From Capsicum annuum (taxonomy: Eukaryota > Streptophyta > Magnoliopsida > Solanales > Solanaceae), in the NCBI RefSeq assembly GCF_002878395.1, contig NC_061117.1:227002885-227066884 (forward strand): a DNA stretch of 64,000 nt, read 5' to 3'. The stretch's first letter is position 1, and every line of letters begins with the position of its first letter. Made by a program: the position numbers and the translations under genes. The notes below the pieces were generated by a model that ran no database searches, had not been told where the DNA came from, and saw only the letters and a list, made by a program, of their open reading frames with translations. This document shows positions 36,601-45,927 of this stretch, in pieces.

Positions 36601-37310
36601 GACAAACTGGCGAAACGGCGTGAATCGGGCATTTTTGGGCCAAATCAGTGTGCTTAGCCCATGGTTTTGGGGGTGGGCCAGGGTTCCGGATGTGATATGG
36701 GTTGAAAATTATTTGGGGCATGCTAGGGAAGTTAGGGATTGCCCCAGTATGGTCTGTTTAAATGTTTGTGGCTATTTGGGTTGACAAATGGGCAACATGG
36801 GGCATTTTGAGCCAAATTGATGTGTTATAGCCTATGGTTTTGGGGGTGGGCCCTGGGTTCGATCGTATTGTGGGATAAAAATAGTATATGGCATACCAGG
36901 GAGGTTGGGGATCGCCCGAGTATGGTCTATTTAAATTTTTGTAGCTGTTTGGGTGGACAAATGGGCAAAATAGGGTATTTTCGAGCCAAATCATTGTGCT
37001 ATAGCCCTGGGTTTCGAGGGTGGGCCTAGGGTCTGGGCATGCTGTAGGCTAAAAATCAACTAGGGTATGCCAGGGATGTTAGTTATCATCCTAGTGTGGT
37101 CAGTTTAAATTTTCGTGTCCATTTGGGTGGACAAACGGGCCAAACATTGCGAATGAGGCATTTTTGGGCCAAATCGGTGTGCTATAGCCCACGGTTTTGG
37201 GGATGGGCTTGGGTTCGGGCGTGCGGTGGGCCAAAAATTATTTGGAGCATGCCAGGGAGGTTGGGGATTATACCAATGTAGTCTGTTTAAATTTTTGTGT
37301 CCATTTAGTG
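36601..37310 (+). repeat. 710-bp four-monomer unit, copy 2
   Basis: This is a near-identical copy of 35891-36600. Both begin GACAAACTGG, and that sequence recurs at 37311, where similarity to the unit then fades. The breakpoint is thus in the GGACAAAC portion of the monomer. Confidence 0.88.
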
Positions 37311-38479
37311 GACAAACTGGCAAAACGGCGCAAACAAGGCATTTTCAAGCCAAATCGGTGTGCAATAGCCCACAGTTTTGGGGGTGGACCTGCGGTCTTG
37401 GTGTGCTATGAGCCAATAATATAACGAGGCTTTCCAGGGTGGTTGGAGATCATCCCAATATGGTCTGTTTAAATTTTTGTCGCCATTTGTGGAGAATAGG
37501 ACAAAACGGCATGAACGGGGCATTTCTAGGCCTAATTGGTGTGCTATTGCCCATGATTTGGGGGATCGACCCGGGGTCCAAGTATGGTATTGGAGAAAAA
37601 TCAATCGGGGTGTGCCAAGAAGGTTGAGGATCGTCCCAGTGTGGTTTATTTAAATTTATATTGCTATTTGGGTGGACAAACGGGCGAAACGGCCCTAACG
37701 TGGATTTTTCGGGTGTGCTGTCGCTGAAAATTGATTAAGGCATACCAGGAGAGTTGGGGATCATCCCAGTGTGATCCATTTAAGCTTTTGTCTCCATTGG
37801 GGTGGACAAACAGGTGAAACAGCATGAACAGAGCATTTTTGGGCTAAATTGGTGTGCTATAGCCCACGGTTTCTGGGATGGGTCGAGGTTCCGGGTGTGC
37901 TGTGGGCTAAAAATTGACTGGGGCATGCCAGGGAGGTTGGGGATCATCTCATTGCTGTCCATTTAAATTTTCATGGCCATTTATGTGGACAGACATGCAA
38001 AATGGCGCGAACAGGGCATTTTTAGGCCAAATCGGTGTGCTATAGCCCACGGTTTTGGGGGTCGACCTAGGATCTGAGAGTACTGTAGGTCAAAAATCTA
38101 TTGAGGTATGCCAGGGAGGTTGGTGATCACCCTATTATGGTCTGTTCAAATTTTTGTGGCTATTTGGGTAGACAAACGGGCAAAATGGGGCATTTTCGGG
38201 TGAAATCGGTGTTTAATAGCCGACGGTTTTGGGGGTAGACCCAGGGTTCAGGTGTGCTGTGGACTAAAAATCGATCGGGGTATGTCAGATAGGTTGGGGA
38301 TTGCCCCAGTATGGTCTGTTTAAATTTTTGTGGCTATTTGGGTGGACAAATGGGCAAAATGGGGCATTTTTGAGCCAAATTAGTGTGCTATAGCCCGCGA
38401 TTTCTGGGGTGGGCCCAGGGTTTGGACAAACTGTGGGATGAAAATTGACCGAGGTATGCTAGGAAGGTTGGGGATCATC

Positions 38480-38985
38480 CCAGTGTGGTCCGTTGAAATT
38501 TTTGTTGCCATTTGGGTGGACAAACGGGCGAAACGGCGAACGGGGCATTTTTAGGCAAAATCAGTGTGCTATAGCCCACGTTTTTGGGGTGGGCTCGTTG
38601 TTCGGGCATGATGTGAGGAAAAAATCAACTGGGGCATACCAGGGAGGTTATGGATCATCCAGTGTGGTCCGTTTAAATTTTTGTGGTTATTTATGTGGAC
38701 AAATCGGTATGCTATATCCCACGATTTCAAGGTTGGGCCTGGGGTCCGGCCATGCTGTGTGCCAAAAATTGATCGGGGCATGACAGGGATGTTGGGGATT
38801 ATCCCAGTGTGGTTCGTTTGATTTTTTGTGGCCATTTGGGTGGATAAACAATGAAAACAGCGTGAATGGAGCATTTCGAGCCAAATTGGTGTGCTATAGC
38901 CCACGGTTTTGGGGGTGGCCCCGAGCTCTAGGTGTATTGTGGGTCAAAAATCGATTGAGGCATATCAGGGAGGTTGGGGATCATC
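38480..38985 (+). repeat. 506-bp three-monomer unit, copy 1
   Basis: The unit holds two normal monomers and one shortened by about 38 bp, where GACAAATCGGTATGC joins GACAAA directly to the ATCGG of the following part. GGGCTCGTTGTTC at 38591 recurs at 39097 as GGGCTCGTTATTC. The edges are approximate. Confidence 0.8.
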
Positions 38986-39491
38986 CCAGTGTGGTCCGTT
39001 GAAATTTTTGTGGCCATTTGGGAGGGCAAATGAGCGAAACGGCGAACGGGGCATTTTCAGGCAACATCAGTGTGCTATAGCCCACGGTTTTGGGGTGGGC
39101 TCGTTATTCTGGTGTGATGTGAGCCAAAAATCAGCTGGGGCATGCCAGGGAGGTTATGAATCATCCCAGTATAGTCCATTTAAATTTTTGTGGTCATTTG
39201 TGTGGACAAATCGGTATGCTATATCCCACGATTTCGGGGGTGGGCCTGGGGTCCAGGCATGCTGTGTGCCAAAAATTGACCAGGGCGTGCCAGGGATGTT
39301 GGGGATTATCCTAGTGTGGTCCGTTTGTTTTTTTGTGGCCATTTGGGTGGATAAACAATCAAAATAGCGTGAACGGGGCATTTTTGGGCCAAATCGATGA
39401 GTTATATTACCCCAGTTTCTGGGGTGGACCCGGGGCTCGGGTGTGCTGTGGTCCAAAAATCTACTGGGGCAAGCCAGAGAGGTTGATGATC
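38986..39491 (+). repeat. 506-bp three-monomer unit, copy 2
   Basis: This is a direct repeat of the preceding unit, including the shortened monomer (GACAAATCGGTATGC near 39204) and CCGTTGAAATTTTTG. It is more diverged than the 710-bp pair, so it is probably older. Confidence 0.78.
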
Positions 39492-39879
39492 ATCCCAGTG
39501 TGGTCCGTTTATATTTTTATGGTAATTTTTGTGTACAAATGGGCAAAAGAGCACAAACGGGGCATTTTTGGGCTAATTCAGTTTGCTATAGGCCATGGTT
39601 TCGGGGGTTGGCCTGGGGTTCGAGTGTGTTGTGGGCCATAAATGGATTGAGGCATGCCAGGGAGGTTGGGGATCGTCCTAGTGTGGTCCGTTTAAATTTT
39701 CATGGCTATTTGGGTGAAGAAATGGGCAAAATGGCATGAACGGGGCATTTCGGGCTAAATCGATGTGCTATAGCCCATGGATTCGGGGGTGGGCTCGAGT
39801 TCCGGGCATGCTGTGGGATAAAAATCAACTAGGGCATGCCAGGGAGGTTGGGGATCATCCCAGTGTAGTCCGTTTAAAA

Positions 39880-42800
39880 TTTTGTGGCCATTTTAGTGGA
39901 CAAACGGGTGTAACGGCATGAATAAGGCATTTTCAGGTAAAATTGGTGTGCAATAGACCACGGTTTTGGGGGCGGGCCCAAGGTTTGGGATTGTTGTGGG
40001 CCCAAAATTGATGGAGGTGTGCTAGAAAGGTTGAGGATCATCCCAATAAGGTCCGTTTAAATTTTCATTGCTATTTGGGTGGACGAACGGGCGAAACGAT
40101 CCGAACGGGGCTTTTTAGAGCCAAATCGATGCGCTATAGCCCGCGGTTTCGGGTGTGGGCCTGAGTTTCGGGCGTGCTATGGGCCAAAATCAGACCAGGA
40201 CGTACCAAGGGGGTTGGGGATCATCCTAGTATGGTCTGTTTAATTTTTGTGGCCATTTGGGAGGACAATCGGGCGAAACGGCGCAAATAGGGCATTTTCA
40301 GGCTAAATCGGTCTGTAATAGACAACGGTTTCAGGAGTGGGCTCGAGTTTCGGGCGTGCTATGTTCTGAAAATTATCCAAGGCATGCCAGCATTGTTGGG
40401 GATAGTCCCAGTGTGGTTTGTTTATATTTTTATGGCCATTTGGGTGGACAAACAATCGAAACAGCACGAATGGGGCATTTTCAGGCTAAATCGATGTGCT
40501 ATAGCCGACAGTTTTAGGGGTGGGCCTGGGGTTCGGGTGTGCTATGGTTCAAAAATCTACCAAGGCGAGCCAGGAAGGTTTGGGATCATCCCAGTATGGT
40601 CCATTTAAATTTTTATGGAAATTTGGGTGAACAATCGGGCGAAACAGCACAAACGGGGAATTTTTGGGCTAAATCAGTTTGCAATCGCCCAATGGTTTTG
40701 GGATGGGCCTCGGGCTTGGGCGTGCTGCGGGCTAAAAATCAACTGAGGCATGCCTGGGGGGTTGGGGATCATCCTAGTATGGTCCGTTTAAATTATTATG
40801 GCCATTTGGGTGGACAAATGGGCGAAAAGGCGCAAACAGGTCATTTTCAAGCTAAATCGGTGTGCTATAGCCCACAGTTTTGGGGATGAGCCCAGGGTCC
40901 GGGCGTGCTGTGGCCTGAAAACTGTCTGGGGCATGCTAGGGAGGTTGGGGATCATCCCAGTATCGTTCGTTTAGTATTTGTGGTCATTTGGGTGGACAAA
41001 CGGGTGAACTAGCGCGAACGAGGCATTTTTAGGCTAAATCGATGCGCTATAGCCCACGATTTTAGGGGAGGGCCCAAGTTTTGCGCATCCTGCGGGATAA
41101 AAATAAATTGGGGTATATCAGGGAGGTTGGGGATTATCCCAGTGTAGTCCGTTTAAATTTTCGTGGCCATTTGGGTGGACAAACGGTTGTAACGACATGA
41201 ACACAGCATTTTTGAGCCAAATTGGTGTGCTATAGCCCACGGTTTTGGGGGTGGGCCCGAGATCTCGGTGTATTATGGCTCGAAAATTGATCAAGGCATT
41301 CCAGGGAGGTGGGATCGCCCCAGTTTGGTCCGTTTAAATTTATGTGGCCATTTTGGTGGAAAAAGGAAAAAATGGTGCAAATAAGGCATTTTCGCTCTAA
41401 ATCCGTGTGTTATAGCCCACGGTTTTGGGAGTGGGCTCGGTGTTTGGGCGTGATTTGGGACAAAAATCAACTGGGGTATGCCAGGGAGGTTGGGGATTAT
41501 TCCAGTATGGTCCGTTTAAATTTTTGTGGCCACTTGTGTGGATGAACGGGAAAATAGCACGAACGAGGCATTTTTGGGCCAAATCAGTATGCTATATCCT
41601 ATGGTTTCGGTGGTAGGCTGGGGGTCTGGGCATGCTGTATGCAAAAATTAACCGGAGCATTCCAGAGAGGTTGAGGTTCATCCCAGTGTGGTCCGTTTAA
41701 ATTTTTTTAGCCATTTGGGTGGACAAACAGTCGAATCAGCGCGAATGAGACATTTTTGGGACAAATCGATGTACTATATCCCCCAGTTTTAGGTGTGGGC
41801 CTGGGTTCCGGGTGTACTGTGGTTCAAAAATCTACCGAGGTGAGACAGGGAGGTTGAGAATCATCCCAGTGTTATCCGTTTAAATTTTGTGGCAATTTGG
41901 GTGAACAAACGGGCGAAAGGACGCGAACCGGGATTTTTGAGCTGATTCAGTTTGCTATAGCCCATGGTTTCGGGGGTGGGCCCGGCGTTTGGGCTTGCTG
42001 TGGACGAAAAATTGATTGAGTCATTCCAAGGAGGTTAGGGATCATTATAGTATGGTCCATATAAATTTTCATGGCTATTTGGGTGGACAAATGATCAAAA
42101 TGGTGTAAATGGTACATTTTTTATCCAAATCGGTGTGCTATAGTCCATGGTTTTAGGGGTGGGCCCAGGGTTCGGGTGGGCCAAAAATCAACTGAGGTAT
42201 GCCATGGTGGTAAGGATCATGCCACTGTGGTCCACAGTGCAAACGAAGAGTTTTTGGGATAAATCGGTATGCTAAAGCCCACGATTTTGGGGGTGGGCCC
42301 TGAGTCCGGGTGTGCTGTGGGACGAAAATCGATTGGGTTATGCCAGGGAGATTGGGGATCATCCCAATTTTGTTCATTTAAATTTTCATGGCTATTTGGG
42401 TGGATAAATGGGAGAAATGGCCGAACGGGGCATTTTTGGGCCAAATCGGTGAGCTATAGCCCACGGTTTTGGAGATGGGCCTGGGGTATGGACGTGCTGT
42501 GGGCCAAAAATTGATCGGGGCATGCCAAGGAGGTTGGGAATTGCCCCAGTTTGTTCCTTTTAAATTTTTGTGGCTATTTAGGCAGAAAACCAAGCCAAAC
42601 TGTGCGAACGGGGCATTTTCAGGCCAAATTGGTGTGCTATAGCCGACGGTTTCTGGTTGGGCCCGGGTCCAAGCGTGTTCTGGGACAAAAATTTACCAGG
42701 GCATGCTAGAGAGGTTGGGGATTATCCCAGTGTGGTCCGTTTAAATTTTTATGGCCATTTGGGTGGACAAACGGGCAAAATGACGCGAATGGGTCATTTA

Positions 42801-44010
42801 CGAGCAAAATTGGTATGCTATAGCTCGCGGTTTAGAGGTGGGCCCATGGTCCAGCCATGTAGTGGGATTAAAATTGAATGGGGCATGCTAGGGAGGTAGA
42901 TGATCATCCTAGTATGGTCAGTTTAAATTTTTGTAGCTATTTAGGTTAACAAATGGGCAAAACAGCGAGAACAAAGCATTTTTGGGCCAAATCTGTATTC
43001 TATAGCCCACGACTTTAGGGGTAGACCTGGGTTCCAGGAGTGCTGTGGGTCAAAAATCGACCGGGACATCCGAAGGATTTTGGGGATCATCCCAGTGTTG
43101 TCCGTTTAAATTTTTGTGCCCATTTGGGTGGATAAATGGCGAAACAGCGTGAACAAGGTATTTTTAGGCTGAATCAGTGTGCTATAACCCACGGTTTTGG
43201 GTATGGGCCTGGGGTTCAGGTGTGATGAGGGCTAAAAATCAACTAGGGCATGCCAGGGAGTTGGGATCGTCCCAGTGTGGGCCATTTAAATTTTCATGGT
43301 CATTTGGGTGGACAAGCAGTCAAACGTCGTAGTTTTGAGCCAAATCGGTGTGTTATAGCCCACGGTTTTGGGGGTGGGCTGGGGGTCCGGGAATGCTGTC
43401 GTCCACTTAAATTTTTATTGCCATTTGGGTGGAAAATGGCCGAAACAGCCCGAACATAATGTTTTAGGCCAAATCGGGCATGCTATAGGCCGAAAATCGA
43501 TTGGGGCATGCCAGGGAGATTGGGGATCGTCCCAGTATGGTCCATTTAAATTTTTGTGGCCATTTAGGTGGACACACAGGCGGAACAGAGAAAACGAGGT
43601 ATTTTCAGGACAAATTGGTGTGTTGTAGCCCACGATATTAGGGGTGGGCCTGGGGTCCAGGCGTTTTGTAGGCCAAAAATTGATTGGGGTATTTTTGGGC
43701 GAAATTGGTGTGCTATAGCCCACGGTTTGGAGGTGGACCCATGGTTCTGCCGTGCTGTGGGCTGAAAATCAAATAGGGTATGCTAGGGAGGTTCGTGATC
43801 CTCCAAGTATGGTCCGTTTAAATTTTTGTGGCCATTTGGGTGAACAAACAGGCGAAACAGCGCGAACAGAGCATTTATGGGCTAAATCAGTATGCTATAG
43901 CCCATGACTTTGGGGGTAAACCTGGGGTCCGGGCGTGCTGTGGGTCAAAATTCAACCGGGGCATCCCATGGATATTGGGGATCATCTCAGTGTGTTCCGT
44001 TTAAATTTTT
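39880..44010 (+). repeat. Segmental satellite copy S3 (about 4.1 kb)
   Basis: The block matches S2 about 16.1-16.5 kb upstream, and S1, by the same ordered variants: CCATTTTAGTGGACAAAC (39889), GGGCTTTTTAGAGCC (40108), TTGCAATCGCCCA (40679), ATGCTAAAGCCCA (42269) and GGTGAGCTATAG (42448). It shares deletion type 1 (43396) and deletion type 2 (43684) with S2. A private deletion of about 40 bp lies at 42228-42240, where GTGGTCCAC meets AGTGCAAACG. Confidence 0.6.
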
Positions 44011-45827
44011 GTAGCCATTTGGGTGGACAAATAGGCAAAACAGTTAGAATGGGGCATTTTCAAGCCAAATCGGTGTGCTATAGCCCATGGTTTTGGGGGT
44101 GGGCTCGAGTTTCATGCATACTATGGGTCAAAAATTTATCAGAGCTTGCCAGGGAGGTTGGGGATCATCACAGTGTATTCCATTTAAATTTTTATGGCTA
44201 TTTGGGTGGACAAACGAGCAAAACTACGCGAACGAGACATTTTTAGGCCATATCAATGTGCTATAGTCCACGGTTTTGGGGGTGGGTTCGGGGTCCGGGC
44301 GTGCTATGGGCCAAAAATCAAATGAGGTGTACCAGTGAGGTTGGGGATCATCCTAATATGGTCCATTTAAATTTTTGTGGCCATTTGGGTGGACAAACGA
44401 GCAAAACGACGCAAATGAGGGTGTTTTCGAGCCAAATCGGTGTGCTATAGCCCACAATTTCAGGGTTTTTCCCGGGTCTAGGTGTGATATGGGTCAAAAA
44501 TCAATCAGGGCGTGCCATGGAGGGAGGGGGTCGTCCCGGTATGGTTCGTTTATATTTTTGGGGCTATTTGGGTAGACAAACGGGCAAAAATGCATGAACG
44601 GGGCATTTTTGGGCCAAATCGGTGTGCCATAACCCATGGTTTTGGGGGTGGGCATGGGGTCCAGGCATGATGTAGGCCAAAAATTGACAGGGGCATGCCA
44701 GGGAGGTCAGGGATCATCCCAGTGTATTTAGTTTAAATTTTCGTGGCCATTTGGGTGGATAAATGAGCAAAACGGCGTGAAAGGGGTATTTTCGGGCCAA
44801 ATCAGTATGCTATAAATCATGGGGGTGGGCCTGAGGTATGGGCGTTCTGTGGACTGAAAATCGATCGGGCCATACCGGGGAGGTTAGGGATCTTCACAGT
44901 GTGGTCAATTTAAAATTTTTTGACCACGGGTGGAAAAACCGGTAAAACGGCACAAACGGGGCATTTTCAAGCAAAATCAGTGTGCTATAGCCCTCGTTAG
45001 GAGGTGGGTCGAGGGTTCGGGTGTACTATGTGCTGAAAATTGACTGGGGTATGCCAGGGAGGTTGGGGATCAACTCAGTGTGATCCGTTTAAATTTTTGT
45101 AGCCATTTGGGTGGAAAATGGGAGAAACGGTGGGAATGGGGCATTTTTGGGCCAAATAGGTGTGCTATAGCCCACGGTTTTGGGGGTGGGCCCAGGGTCC
45201 AGGCATATTATGGGCTGAAAATCGATCGGGGCATACCAGAGAGGTTGGAGATGGCCCCAGAGTGGTCTGTTTAAATTTTTGTGGCTATTTAAGTGGACAA
45301 ACGGGCAAAACGAGGTATTTTCGTGCTAAATCAATGTGTTATAGCCCACGGTTTCTAGGGTGGTCCCAGGGTTCAAGCGTGCTATGGGATGTAAATCAAC
45401 TAAGGCATGCCAGAGAGGTTAGGGATTATCCCAGTGTGGTTCATTTGAATTTTCATGGCCATTTGGGTGGACAAACGGGCGAACGGTGCGAACGGGGCAT
45501 TTTTGGGTCAAATCAGTGTGCTAAAGCCCACGATTTTGGGGGTGGGGCCAGGTCCGAGTGTACTGTGGACCAAAATCGATTGCGGCATGCCAAGAAGGTT
45601 GAGGATTATCCCAGTGTAGTTTGTTTAACTTTTTTTAGCCATTTGGGTGGACGAATGGGCGAAATGGCTCAAATAGGGCATTTTCGAGCTAAATCGGTGT
45701 GCAATAGCCCATAGTTTCAGGGTGGGCTCGGGGTAATGGCGTGCTGTGTGCTAAAAAGTGACCAAGGCATGCCAGGGAGAATGGGGATCATCCCAGTATG
45801 GTCCGTTAAAATTTTTATGGTCATTTG

Positions 45828-45927
45828 NNNNNNNNNNNNNNNNNNNNNNNNNNNNNNNNNNNNNNNNNNNNNNNNNNNNNNNNNNNNNNNNNNNNNNNNN
45901 NNNNNNNNNNNNNNNNNNNNNNNNNNN
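45828..45927. other. Assembly gap (100 N), probably a false gap
   Basis: Exactly 100 N, the usual placeholder for a gap of unknown size. The 46 bp before the gap (45782-45827) and the 46 bp after it (45928-45973) are identical, starting TGGGGATCATCCCAG. If the two sides are overlapped on these 46 bp, one normal monomer results. The homologous monomers near 29861 and 32582 contain this segment only once. Confidence 0.9.

Larger units (their letters stand above)
19219..45827 (+). repeat. Satellite array, forward orientation, block 2 (about 147 monomers)
   Basis: This continues the same satellite in the same orientation and register after the solo LTR. Most monomers are 181-183 bp. A minority are about 170 bp because the CGAAACGGCGCGAACG part is missing, and some carry larger internal deletions. 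Nested segmental duplications within it are listed separately. All open frames here are multi-monomer read-throughs; there is no gene, RNA gene or other mobile element that I can see. Confidence 0.95.

Noticed and set aside
45160..45714. 184-codon plus-strand open frame
   Set aside because: It spans three satellite monomers and repeats the same peptide motifs (FRAKSMCYSPRF, REVGDHPSVV) seen in dozens of other monomer read-throughs. It is not a gene.
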